Shown: piece after piece, positions 55,214 to 63,763 of the stretch
Numbering within the stretch: position 1 is the first letter of the stretch
Layout of the letters: every line of letters starts with the position of its first letter
Assembly: GCF_000315055.1 (NCBI RefSeq)
Contig: NZ_BAER01000014.1
Coordinates: 1 to 64,000 of the forward strand
Origin: Paraglaciecola polaris LMG 21857
GTDB lineage: Bacteria > Pseudomonadota > Gammaproteobacteria > Enterobacterales > Alteromonadaceae
DNA: 64,000 bases
Direction of reading: 5' to 3'
The notes under the pieces: generated by a model
Told to the model about the DNA's origin: nothing
Seen by the model: the letters and a program-made list of their open reading frames with translations, nothing else
Databases searched by the model: none
Translations under genes and position numbers: made by a program

Positions 55214-56013
55214 AATGCTCGCTACAGAGCGGCTTGTACCTAACAATAAGTCTTTTGAGCGGTCGATTAAGTGCAACTGCATACTCTCTTTGGCTGATTT
55301 ACCCGTGGCAACTTTTAGTCCATTGTTTAAATAACGCTGTGTCATTCCCATGAGGGTGGATATTTCATTAACGGCGGGCGTTTTTTCTTGCTCGACACAA
55401 AGCGCATCAAAGCAGGCAATGAATTGGTTGAAAATAGACGATTGTGACTCACTTCTGAGCGCAAACTAGCGACGATAAAACGCTCTGCGTAGCTTAATAA
55501 CGCTGACAATTGTGCCAGAATGATGTCGCGGCTGAATTCGTCGTGTCCGTTTTGGCATTCGTCCGATATATTGTTGATTATCTTGGCGATCAAAGCTTCT
55601 TCATTAGGCGATAAATGCAGAGCTTCGTTTACCGCATAGCTAAAAAAGGAATACTTTTTAATTCGTGAATATATATCATGGCCACGAATAAAATCTGGGT
55701 GAAATAGTATCATTTTTCCATTAGATTCAAGGCTAACGCTATTCGCACTGATCGTCTATTCTGGGGCCATGAATAACATAGTTCCGCTTTGACAGTCGTA
55801 CTTTTTTTTGCCATAAAATATGTTACCTGAGATGACTTTTTTCAGAGAAATAACATAGAAATCACTGCTAAAAATACAATTATCTGCTCTAGTGTTCGCA
55901 GTATTGTGTGGGGAGGTATGTGTATCAGATATAGAAAAAAGCGGATGCTCAGGTGCTTTTCTTCCCGCGAATTGGTGATATTCGCTGATCGTACTGAAAT
56001 GTACTTGCTTCAT
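55214..56013 (-). pseudogene. Remnant of an AraC-family transcription regulator
   Basis: The N-terminal sensor half (MKQVHFSTISEYHQFAGRK...GTMLFMAPE) stops at a TAG. The same frame then continues with TISANSVSLESNGK into MILFHPDFIRGHDIYSRIKKYSFFSYAVNEALHLS. Near 55460 a one-base loss and a second TAG break it again. The helix-turn-helix is found in another frame as TPAVNEISTLMGMTQRYLNNGLKVATGKSA...DLLLGTSRSVASI. There it runs straight into the SDR remnant, so the last part of the DNA-binding domain is deleted. AraC regulators of this type often control an adjacent SDR gene, which fits the pair. Confidence 0.85.
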
Positions 56014-56153
56014 CTACTTGTGCTCTTCCTATAACTGTTATCGCCAGTGTATACAAACCCGTTAAGCTCCACAGTGCACAAATACGTCAAATGTGGATAC
56101 AAATTGACGGAACTCGAAATTCATTGCCATTAGACAAAATTAAACGTAAAAAA

Positions 56154-56172
56154 AGCCTCTAAAGTAGAGGCT
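56154..56172 (-). terminator. Terminator of yicC
   Basis: The stem AGCCTCT/AGAGGCT with a five-base loop lies about 25 bases past the yicC stop. On the minus strand it is followed by seven T residues. Confidence 0.85.
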
Positions 56173-56196
56173 CAGTTGTAAAAATAACGGGTTTAT

Positions 56197-57060
56197 TTAC
56201 TCGATGTTAGCAATCTGCTCACGCATTTGTTCTATCAAAACTTTCAGCTCGACCGCTGATTGGGTGATGTCGCTATTGATAGACTTTGAGCCTAAGGTGT
56301 TAGATTCACGGTTAAACTCTTGCATCATAAAATCTAAACGGCGACCTACCGGACCACCTTTCTTTAAGATTTTACGCGTTTCGCCAATATGTGAAACTAA
56401 GCGGTCGAGTTCTTCTGCCACATCGACTTTTTGCGCGAGCATAATCATTTCTTGTTCAACGCGATTGGCATCAAGTTCAACTTTGGCTTCTTCAAAGCGT
56501 GCCAGAATTTTATCCCGTTGCCACTGAATAACCTCAGGCATATGCTTAGTTACTTTATCTACTTCAACTTCAATGCCGTCAAGACGCTGCTCAATCATGG
56601 CGCACAGGTTGCTGCCTTCGGTAGCGCGAGCAGTAATAAAGTCACCAAGAGTCGCGTCAAATTCGGTAAGTACTTCGGCCTGAATACCTTCCATATCCGC
56701 TTCTTCTGCGGCAATTACCCCTGGCCAACGTAGTACGTCTAACGGATTAACCCCAGCAGATTGCCCGTGAGATTGTACCCAGTCGGCAGCACTCATTACT
56801 TGGCGAGCAAGGTCTTCATTTAAACTGAGTTTACCCACAGCGGCATCGTTGGCCACAAAACGCAATGCACACTCTACTTTTCCGCGCTGAAGCTGCTTGC
56901 GAAAACGTTCTCGTAAAATAGGCTCAAGGCTTTTGAATTGCTCCGGCAGGCGAAAGTAGGTTTCAAGAAAGCGTTGGTTAACAGAGCGGATTTCCCATAC
57001 GGCTGTACCCCACTGTGCTTTGAGTTCGCGGCGGGCAAATGCGGTCATGCTGTATATCAT
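56197..57060 (-). CDS. yicC: YicC family endoribonuclease
   Basis: YicC-family proteins are RNases; the E. coli member acts on small RNAs such as RyhB. The 287-residue product begins MIYSMTAFARRELKAQWGTAVWEIRSVNQRFLE and ends with the conserved block RLDFMMQEFNRESNTLGSKS. It is divergent from rph, the same pairing as in E. coli. Confidence 0.95.
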   Translation of the reverse strand: MIYSMTAFARRELKAQWGTAVWEIRSVNQRFLETYFRLPEQFKSLEPILRERFRKQLQRGKVECALRFVANDAAVGKLSLNEDLARQVMSAADWVQSHGQSAGVNPLDVLRWPGVIAAEEADMEGIQAEVLTEFDATLGDFITARATEGSNLCAMIEQRLDGIEVEVDKVTKHMPEVIQWQRDKILARFEEAKVELDANRVEQEMIMLAQKVDVAEELDRLVSHIGETRKILKKGGPVGRRLDFMMQEFNRESNTLGSKSINSDITQSAVELKVLIEQMREQIANIE

Positions 57061-57238
57061 TAGGTTCGTTCCTTAATTAAATCTTAGTGCCATTATACCC
57101 CTGTGAATGCAATGCGCGATAGCTAACATAGGTTGGCCAAATTTCAATGGTCGATAAGTGTTATTTAAGGCGTATTTTATTAAGAACCCTGACGACCATT
57201 TCGGTATAATGCGCGCAAATAATTTAAAGGAGTCATCC

Positions 57239-57952
57239 ATGCGCCCAAACGACAGAACCGCAAGCCAAATTCGTCCGGTCACTATTACCCGTAATTTCAC
57301 CTGCCACGCAGAAGGGTCGGTATTGATCGAGTTTGGTAACACAAAGGTATTGTGTAACGCTTCAGTTACCGAAGGTGTGCCGCGTTTTATGAAAGGACAG
57401 GGAAAAGGGTGGGTTACGGCTGAGTACAGCATGTTACCGCGTGCTACCCACACTCGTTCCGATCGTGAAGCCGCTCGTGGCAAGCAAGGCGGACGTACGT
57501 TAGAAATTCAGCGTTTAATTGCTCGTTCTTTACGCGCCGCACTTGATTTAAAACTATTGGGTGAGAACACGATAGTCGTCGATTGTGACGTGATTCAAGC
57601 AGATGGCGGTACACGAACTGCTTCTATTACAGGTGCTTGTGTGGCATTAGTTGATGCTTTAACGTGGATGCGCAGCAAGGGGATCATCAAAGCTAACCCT
57701 ATGAAGCACATGATTGCGGCTATTTCTGTGGGGATCTACAAAGGGAACGCGATTGCTGACTTGGAATATACCGAAGACTCTGAAGCTGAAACTGATATGA
57801 ACGTTGTCATGACAGACACAGGTAAAATGATTGAAGTGCAAGGCACTGCTGAAGGCGAACCGTTTAGCATAGAAGAAATGCACGAGATGTTAGAGCTTGC
57901 TAAACACGGTATTCGTGAGTTGTTCGATGAACAAAAAACTGCGCTTAACTAA
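57239..57952 (+). CDS. rph: Ribonuclease PH
   Basis: RNase PH is a phosphate-dependent 3' exoribonuclease that trims tRNA precursors. The ATG at 57239, after AAGGAG, gives [14 protein letters not shown] and 237 residues, as in E. coli; the frame is open further upstream. [25 protein letters not shown]-like and the catalytic-region block [23 protein letters not shown] are clear. Unlike the frameshifted rph of some E. coli K-12 strains, it is intact. pyrE follows after about 45 bases. Confidence 0.97.
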   Translation: MRPNDRTASQIRPVTITRNFTCHAEGSVLIEFGNTKVLCNASVTEGVPRFMKGQGKGWVTAEYSMLPRATHTRSDREAARGKQGGRTLEIQRLIARSLRAALDLKLLGENTIVVDCDVIQADGGTRTASITGACVALVDALTWMRSKGIIKANPMKHMIAAISVGIYKGNAIADLEYTEDSEAETDMNVVMTDTGKMIEVQGTAEGEPFSIEEMHEMLELAKHGIRELFDEQKTALN

Positions 57953-57996
57953 GCTTTTAATTATAAAGACTTGCTTCTAAATACATAGGTAGATAA

Positions 57997-58650
57997 ATGC
58001 TCGATTATCAAAAAGAATTTATTGAATTTGCCCTAGGCCGTGGCGTGCTTAAGTTTGGTGAATTCACTTTGAAGTCAGGGCGTAAAAGCCCGTACTTTTT
58101 CAATGCTGGCTTGTTTAATACCGGTCGGGATTTAGCAATATTGGGCCAGTATTACGCCCAAGCTCTGCAAGCCTCGAATATTGAATTTGACCTTCTGTTT
58201 GGCCCTGCTTATAAGGGGATCCCTATCGCTACCACAACAGCGGTAGCGCTAGCTGATAAACATGACGTAGACAAACCCTATTGTTTTAATCGCAAAGAAG
58301 CCAAAACGCATGGCGAAGGCGGTAATCTAGTCGGTAGTCCATTGACCGGAAAAGTCATGTTAGTGGATGATGTGATAACAGCAGGAACCGCTATTCGCGA
58401 ATCTATGCGGATAATTGAGGCCCATGACGCCACTCTTGCTGGTGTGTTGATTGCTCTTGATCGTCAAGAGAAAGGTCAAGGCGAGTTGTCAGCGATTCAA
58501 GAAGTTGAGCGTGATTTTGCAACTCAAGTTGTTTCGATTGTGAGTTTGGCGGATTTGATTGAATATTTGCACACTCAGGTGACAGCACAACCTGAGTTGG
58601 CCGAACATTTGGCTAACATCAAGCAGTACCGAGTTGATTATGGGATCTGA
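57997..58650 (+). CDS. pyrE: Orotate phosphoribosyltransferase
   Basis: PyrE makes orotidine 5'-phosphate in pyrimidine synthesis. The 217 residues contain [19 protein letters not shown], the flexible loop [13 protein letters not shown] and the PRPP-binding motif [13 protein letters not shown]. The rph-pyrE order is conserved from E. coli. The 3' end overlaps tusA by eleven bases. No pyrimidine attenuator was identified in the short rph-pyrE gap. Confidence 0.97.
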   Translation: MLDYQKEFIEFALGRGVLKFGEFTLKSGRKSPYFFNAGLFNTGRDLAILGQYYAQALQASNIEFDLLFGPAYKGIPIATTTAVALADKHDVDKPYCFNRKEAKTHGEGGNLVGSPLTGKVMLVDDVITAGTAIRESMRIIEAHDATLAGVLIALDRQEKGQGELSAIQEVERDFATQVVSIVSLADLIEYLHTQVTAQPELAEHLANIKQYRVDYGI

Positions 58651-58906
58651 TGTGAACCCAGTGGATTTTAAGCATGCTAATCACCAGCTTGATGCCACGG
58701 GTCTGCGCTGCCCAGAACCCGTTATGATGGTGCGATTAAGTATCCGCAACATGCAAATAGGGGAAACTTTGGCCATCACCGCAGATGATCACTCTACCAC
58801 ACGAGATATCCCGAGTTTTTGTCGTTTCATGGGGCACACCCTGCTTAACAGTGAAGTCGACAGCAAACCCTACTGTTACCTTATCCGCAAAAATAAGGTT
58901 AAATAA
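58640..58906 (+). CDS. tusA: Sulfur carrier protein TusA
   Basis: TusA carries persulfide sulfur for 2-thiouridine modification of tRNA and for cofactor synthesis. [23 protein letters not shown] holds the active Cys in the CPxP motif, and [11 protein letters not shown] is also conserved. The frame opens at a TTG at 58634; the ATG at 58640 is the better start, giving 88 residues. The start lies within the end of pyrE, so translation is probably coupled. Confidence 0.95.
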   Translation: MGSDVNPVDFKHANHQLDATGLRCPEPVMMVRLSIRNMQIGETLAITADDHSTTRDIPSFCRFMGHTLLNSEVDSKPYCYLIRKNKVK

Positions 58907-58926
58907 GGTAATCAAAGCCGCTTGCG

Positions 58927-59106
58927 TTATACCGCGGCGGCTTGTAGTAATAATTTCATTATAATTCGCTTGCTCTGGGTACCTTCACAATGCAGTTCTT
59001 CGGCACAGACATAGTGCGCTGCTAATAGGCGCTTGAGCACGTCAACACGTAATTGAATGGGTACAAACTGATTTTGTTCAAACGACTGAACAGCAGAATT
59101 TTGCAT
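58927..59106 (-). CDS. Small hypothetical protein in a Fur-box-preceded operon
   Basis: A 59-residue frame begins MQNSAVQSFEQNQFVPIQ, preceded by GGGGA six bases before the ATG, and ends LLLQAAAV. The stretch VQLRVDVLKRLLAAHYVCAEELHC-like helical region carries two Cys. I know no family. It follows the 150-residue gene by 30 bases on the same strand, so the two are probably cotranscribed and share the upstream Fur box. The good ribosome site and position support a real gene. Confidence 0.55.
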   Translation of the reverse strand: MQNSAVQSFEQNQFVPIQLRVDVLKRLLAAHYVCAEELHCEGTQSKRIIMKLLLQAAAV

Positions 59107-59136
59107 ATTCTTCCCCCGCTAACGATATTTCGATGA

Positions 59137-59589
59137 CTAATGGATGCTGCTTTCTTGCTGTACTTGGCTGTGCATAAACTGCTGATGAAAACCTGCCCCT
59201 AATGCCAGTGATTTAATGCAGTCTAGAATACACCGCTGCAGTTTAGGTTGTTGGTAACTCAGGCTGAGTTCGGGTTTTAAGCGGCGCTGAGCTTGATCAT
59301 ATATCGATAAGCTCATGGTTTTTTGTCCCAATTTTTGTAACGTGTCAGCCAATAAAACCGCGGAAGCGGTGAAGTCGACAATTTTGTGCGAGGTTTGACG
59401 GCTTGCTTGGACCAAAATAATTTCCGCGGTTTCATATGCACAGCCCAGATATGGTAAGGCCTGCTGCCAAGCACCTTGGTCACGATAAAACTGTCCCGTG
59501 TCTTGGGTTTCTCGCAGATGTGTGTGGGCCGCCAGGGGGTTACTAGACAACCATTGACGATGATTGGGACATAAGAAGTTGTTCGACAT
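59137..59589 (-). CDS. TPR-like hypothetical protein, probably iron-regulated
   Basis: The 150-residue product begins MSNNFLCPNHRQWLSSNPL. It is helical, with stretches like GQFYRDQGAWQQALPYLGCAYETAEIIL and ALLADTLQKLGQKTMSLSIYDQAQRRL that resemble tetratricopeptide helices. No signal peptide is seen. I cannot name the family. A Fur-box-like sequence about 45 bases upstream suggests expression when iron is scarce; that is inference from the site alone. Confidence 0.65.
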   Translation of the reverse strand: MSNNFLCPNHRQWLSSNPLAAHTHLRETQDTGQFYRDQGAWQQALPYLGCAYETAEIILVQASRQTSHKIVDFTASAVLLADTLQKLGQKTMSLSIYDQAQRRLKPELSLSYQQPKLQRCILDCIKSLALGAGFHQQFMHSQVQQESSIH

Positions 59590-59632
59590 AATCGTTCTCT
59601 TGTGGATAGCGTAATAATAATCTAACGCAAAT

Positions 59633-59651
59633 GAGAATGATTATCAATTGA
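59633..59651 (-). promoter_or_regulatory. Fur box upstream of the TPR-like gene
   Basis: GAGAATGATTATCAATTGA matches about 14 of 19 bases of the Fur consensus GATAATGATTATCATTATC, including the central ATGATTATCA. It stands about 45 bases upstream of the start at 59589, where promoter blocking is plausible. Confidence 0.65.
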
Positions 59652-59742
59652 TATTGTTGGATTTGTTACCCTTCTCGGTAAGCATTAGAATACGACCGAG
59701 AAAGGCTTTTTAATAATATTTAACTTATTGATTTAATTTATT

Positions 59743-60510
59743 TTATTCTGGTTTTGTGAATTTAAGCGTCCAACGGTCCGTGTTGCCTGTGACACTTTTT
59801 GCTCCCACTTCGTAGCGTAATTCATCGTCTTCCCGGTAGTGTAAATCGCTATAATCCACGAATTTAAAACCAGCTTGCTGTATTTCATGGATCGCCAACA
59901 CGGGATCGATACGGCGTCTATTCGCATTATTTTCAGGTTCATTGTGACGAGCCGTGTGATCTACGACTGCGTATATACCGCCTGGTTTTAATGCCGCAAA
60001 CGCTACCTCATTCATTTTGCGTCTGCCTTGCTCGTTAAAGTTATGATAGTTGCGAAATGTTAGCACCATGTCTAGATCCGTTACGCCAAGTGAATCCACC
60101 GCTAACGAATATAGTCTGTCACCTTCTTCGCGCCACAAGCGTGCATCTTCAGCTAACACTTTCGTTTTTTCAAAACCAGCTTGGGTGAAAAGACCGCTAG
60201 CTAACCGACTCGTGCCAATCGCCGCATAGTACTGCCCTTTGTCTGCAACTACTGGGGCGAGTATTTTGCTATACCATCCCCCTCCAGGGATCAGTTCTAC
60301 AATATGCATATCAGGCTGTAAGCCGAAAAATGTGAGGGTTTCCAAGGGAAGACGATTATCGTCGCGCGCTGTGTCGGCTGCATCGCGAATATCGCTAGCC
60401 ATTGCGCTCTGTACTTTCGCTTTTAAGTCTTGTTGTTCTGCTAGGGTTGAACCCGCAAAGAGCATACTGGCTAGGGTAAAAGCGCTGAATGCATGTGTGG
60501 TTAAGTTCAT
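59743..60510 (-). CDS. Secreted protein with class I methyltransferase fold
   Basis: The ATG at 60510 after GGAGC gives a signal peptide MNLTTHAFSAFTLASMLFAG...LAE and 255 residues; an ATG further upstream adds 32 residues that are not signal-like. LGVTDLDMVLTFRNYHNF and LKPGGIYAVVDHTA match post-motif segments of SAM methyltransferases. The cofactor loop appears as VELIPGGGWYSKILAPVV. A periplasmic place is odd because S-adenosylmethionine is cytoplasmic. Its activity is therefore doubtful. Relatives are often annotated as predicted methyltransferases. Confidence 0.85.
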   Translation of the reverse strand: MNLTTHAFSAFTLASMLFAGSTLAEQQDLKAKVQSAMASDIRDAADTARDDNRLPLETLTFFGLQPDMHIVELIPGGGWYSKILAPVVADKGQYYAAIGTSRLASGLFTQAGFEKTKVLAEDARLWREEGDRLYSLAVDSLGVTDLDMVLTFRNYHNFNEQGRRKMNEVAFAALKPGGIYAVVDHTARHNEPENNANRRRIDPVLAIHEIQQAGFKFVDYSDLHYREDDELRYEVGAKSVTGNTDRWTLKFTKPE

Positions 60511-60636
60511 ATGGTGCTCCAAAATTCGTGATGTGTTTATTAAAGGCATTACATAAAATACTGGTGTACTCAACAGGTGACCGAGCAGGGCTTGTGACGC
60601 TTTCACTATTGCGCTATTCGGCCGTAGATCTAAATG

Positions 60637-61932
60637 TTAGGCCTCGGGCATTTTATAAATATCGCCATTTTTCATTACAAAACTCACCTGTTGCATGTAT
60701 TTAATGTCGTCTAAGGGGTCACCTTTTACGGCGACTAAATCTGCGAGCTTGCCCGCTTCAATTGTGCCTAAAGTGTCAATTTGGCCGATAAGCAACGCAC
60801 CGTGGTAAGTAGCTGCGCGTATTGCTTCTATTGGTTTCATTCCTGCTTTGACCATCAATACAAACTCGTAACCATTATCACCGTGTGCAGATACGCCTGA
60901 ATCGGTGCCGAAGGCTATTTTCACGCCGGCTTTGTGGGCATCAGCCAATGTTTGTAGAATTAGTGGCCCAATGGTCGCTGCTTTAGGACGAACTAATTCA
61001 GGAAAGAAGCCATCGATTTTGGCTTTCTCTGCTACCCAATTACCTGCCATCACAGTGGGAACATAATAAGTGTCGTGTTTTTTCATCAGCTTGAAGGTTT
61101 CCTCATCCATATAGGTGCCATGTTCAATGGAAGTCACCCCTGCTTTTATGGCTCGTTCCATCCCTTCTTTCCCGTGAGCGTGCACCGCAATGGTCATACC
61201 GTAGTCTTTGGCAGTGTCGACGATGGCGTGTAACTCATCATCCATAAATTGTGGGTTCTGGCCGCTTTTAGCCACTGACAAAACACCGCCGGTCGCTGTA
61301 ATTTTAATTAAATCGGCTCCATCTTTATAGCGCTGGCGAACGGCTTTTCGTGCTTCTGCAACGCCGTTTATCACCCCCTCTCTTGGGCCTGGATTGCCCT
61401 CAAAGCGGTTAGCTTGTCCGTTTGTGGGATCGGCGTGGCCACCTGTTGTGGCGATCGATTTAGCGGCGGTAAAAATACGAGGTCCCTCAACTACCCCTTT
61501 GTTAATGGCATTCCTAAGGGCGACGGATTCATTGTAACCGTCACCAAGATTACGAATGGTGGTAAAACCGGCCTGTAGTGTTCTTTGGGCATACTGCACA
61601 CCTTTAATGGCGTAATCCGCCTCATTCAGGGTAAAGCGCTCCATATAACTAGACGGACCATTATGTTGGGATGTGACGTGAGTATGCATATCCATTAGGC
61701 CTGGCATCAGGGTGTGATCTTTAAGATCAATAACATCATCTTGTTCTCCCCCCTGAATATAACCTTGGTGAATTTTACGGATAGTGCTGCCATCTATCAC
61801 CACAGTTACTTGGTTCATCACCTCATTAGAGTTGGCAGGGATCAGCTTGCCTGCTTGAAGATAAGTGGCTGCAACCGCGTTGGCGCATATAAAGGTGGCG
61901 GCAAGCGCCGCACTGGTAAACAAAACTCGCAT
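60637..61932 (-). CDS. Secreted amidohydrolase (imidazolonepropionase/prolidase-like)
   Basis: The 431 residues start with a signal peptide (MRVLFTSAALAATFICANAVAA) and form a metal-dependent amidohydrolase barrel. LMPGLMDMHTHV carries the HxH metal pair. A candidate carboxylated lysine lies in DLIKITATGG. Histidines occur in VHAHGKEG and SIEHGTYM, and the catalytic Asp in FGTDSG. Related enzymes hydrolyse Xaa-Pro or other dipeptides in the periplasm. The substrate here is unknown. It lies 126 bases upstream of the methyltransferase-fold gene on the same strand. Confidence 0.92.
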   Translation of the reverse strand: MRVLFTSAALAATFICANAVAATYLQAGKLIPANSNEVMNQVTVVIDGSTIRKIHQGYIQGGEQDDVIDLKDHTLMPGLMDMHTHVTSQHNGPSSYMERFTLNEADYAIKGVQYAQRTLQAGFTTIRNLGDGYNESVALRNAINKGVVEGPRIFTAAKSIATTGGHADPTNGQANRFEGNPGPREGVINGVAEARKAVRQRYKDGADLIKITATGGVLSVAKSGQNPQFMDDELHAIVDTAKDYGMTIAVHAHGKEGMERAIKAGVTSIEHGTYMDEETFKLMKKHDTYYVPTVMAGNWVAEKAKIDGFFPELVRPKAATIGPLILQTLADAHKAGVKIAFGTDSGVSAHGDNGYEFVLMVKAGMKPIEAIRAATYHGALLIGQIDTLGTIEAGKLADLVAVKGDPLDDIKYMQQVSFVMKNGDIYKMPEA

Positions 61933-62088
61933 GATATTGTTCTCATTATAGCTAGTGAATGTTCAGACTAGGGCAAATAACGCTTTAGGTCAAAATGCCA
62001 CTTACAGATAAAAATCACCTGAATGAGAATTTAGTAAATAATATACAACATTATGATTTTGATGAATAAAAGTGAAGTTCTGGTGATG

Positions 62089-62613
62089 CTAGAGATGGCC
62101 CAAGCAAAATTGATAATCACCGCTGCTGATATACAAGGCGTTACCTTGTTGTTCTGCTTGCTCAATTAATTGGTAATATACGTTTTGATGCAAACGAGCC
62201 CATAAATTACGCCTGACATTGATATAGGGCAATGCTAATTGGTTCTGCGGATTGTCCTTTAGTTCCACTGGGTGGCTTGCACTGACCACTACTTGTTCAT
62301 CTGTTTGAGTGGTAAATATCAGCAAATCGTCTTGCACTTCCCACTGGGTAATAACATAAGGCACATCTTCAACTTTTATCCCCAGTTTCTCCACTGGGGT
62401 GACTAAATAGTACTTTTCGTCTTCTTTTTTCAATACGCTGGCAAACAATTTCACTAAGGGTTTACGCCCTATGGGTGTGCCCATATAAAACCAACTACCA
62501 TCGTGTTTGATCACTAAATCCATGTCACCGCAAAAATCAGGGTTCCATTTGTCAACGGGAGGCAGCTTACCTTGTTGGTCAGCAAGCTGCTTTTGAAGTG
62601 TCGCTAAATCCAT
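62089..62613 (-). CDS. DUF1285 domain protein
   Basis: This 174-residue protein contains the family pattern PPVDKWNPDFCGDMDLVIKHDGSWFYMGTPIGRKPLVKLFASVLKKE, then EKYYLVTPVEKLGIKVEDVP. The family is beta-rich and of unknown function. No signal peptide or membrane segment is seen. It begins nine bases after the DUF3014 gene and is probably cotranscribed with it. Confidence 0.88.
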   Translation of the reverse strand: MDLATLQKQLADQQGKLPPVDKWNPDFCGDMDLVIKHDGSWFYMGTPIGRKPLVKLFASVLKKEDEKYYLVTPVEKLGIKVEDVPYVITQWEVQDDLLIFTTQTDEQVVVSASHPVELKDNPQNQLALPYINVRRNLWARLHQNVYYQLIEQAEQQGNALYISSGDYQFCLGHL

Positions 62614-62622
62614 GAGTTCAAC

Positions 62623-63462
62623 TTATTCCTGCGCAGCTGATATCGCGCTTTTTAATTCACGCAGCTTAGCTTTGATTCGACGCATATTCTCAGGGCCGGT
62701 GCGCAACAATTGCTTTTGCGGGGCAGTCAGTTCTTCTAGGCGCTGATCTTTGAATTTAAACATGACGCTATCAGTATAGACTTCTACGGGAACGGGCACT
62801 TCGGGTGTATCCAAAAGTAAGTCCATCGCCTCTATTAAGGTGTCATCGAAGTTTTGGCCAGGGCTGCTAATCTCAGCAAATATTTTATTGATAGCTGGTT
62901 TGTACTCTTCATAAAGCTGCTCTAGAGATTGAGGATCTAACGATTCAAGTACGTCAACATAAGGGGTGTAGCGCTTATAACTCGCAGGATCTATCCATTC
63001 TTTATCGGCTTGTTGGAAAGTACGGAATGATTGCTCTGGTGCGGTTAGCACCTGGTGATTAGCGGGTAACGTGTCGTCGGCTAAGTTATTGGTCATAATG
63101 ACAAAGCGTTGCAACAAGTCGTCATTAACCAATAAACGAGCAAGCGCGTCATAATCAGATAATTTGAGCAGCTCGGTTTTTACTGCAGCATCACTAGTAT
63201 CTAACGGAATAGGCTCTGGAGCGGCTTCAGGCTCGGCCTCAACCTCAGGCATGACTTCGGGCTCCTGTTCCATCGGTTCTTCCTCAGGCTCAGGTAGAGG
63301 GGTGACGTCAGGTATAGTCGTCACGGGTACATCAACTGGAGGAACGGGCTCAATGGTTTTTTCAGCAGGCCAGAAAAGTACCGCACCGATAACAACGATC
63401 AACACGACAGCAATTGCTATGTAAGGCACTAATGACCTATTTCTTGTGTCTTCTTCACTCAT
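62623..63462 (-). CDS. DUF3014 domain membrane protein
   Basis: The 279-residue product has an N-terminal cytoplasmic tail, one membrane helix (about residues 12-29), and a Pro/Glu-rich linker (about 33-90). A helical domain follows with LLVNDDLLQRFVIMTNNLADDTLPANHQVL and AYKRYTPYVD-like YKRYTPYVDVLESLD, the DUF3014 signature. The bulk probably lies in the periplasm. Function is unknown. The DUF3014-DUF1285 pair is seen in related marine bacteria as far as I recall. Confidence 0.88.
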   Translation of the reverse strand: MSEEDTRNRSLVPYIAIAVVLIVVIGAVLFWPAEKTIEPVPPVDVPVTTIPDVTPLPEPEEEPMEQEPEVMPEVEAEPEAAPEPIPLDTSDAAVKTELLKLSDYDALARLLVNDDLLQRFVIMTNNLADDTLPANHQVLTAPEQSFRTFQQADKEWIDPASYKRYTPYVDVLESLDPQSLEQLYEEYKPAINKIFAEISSPGQNFDDTLIEAMDLLLDTPEVPVPVEVYTDSVMFKFKDQRLEELTAPQKQLLRTGPENMRRIKAKLRELKSAISAAQE

Positions 63463-63763
63463 AAAAACTCCTTAATGGGCGCTCACTTGGCCTAAAACTT
63501 TGGATCTCTGCGTACGATAGTTAGAATATCGAAGAATAGTTACGCGTCTACCTAGTTAACTTATAGTGTTGTGATAAAAGGTCAATCTATCAAGGGCAAT
63601 TTAGCTTAACTCTGTGCAATTAATTGAGACAGACTGATCTGGGTAAAATTCAATTAAGCCCGCAAAAAACGAATAAATGTTAATATAATGTTGCTAACAA
63701 GTGGCGAACATCTTAATTTACCACGGGATATAGCTGTTTACGTTTGATTAAGGTTTTAGTTCA
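63463..63763. other. Divergent intergenic region between DUF3014 and sterol desaturase-like genes
   Basis: About 300 AT-rich bases have no gene. Promoters for both directions are expected here. I could not identify a specific operator. Confidence 0.35.

Noticed and set aside
58915-58943. Hairpin AAGCCGC/GCGGCTT after tusA as a terminator
   Set aside because: No T run follows and it overlaps the end of the small 59-residue gene, so terminator function is not supported.
63164-63424. A Ser/Gly-rich 86-residue plus-strand frame inside the DUF3014 gene
   Set aside because: It is the antisense shadow of the Pro/Glu-rich linker of DUF3014.
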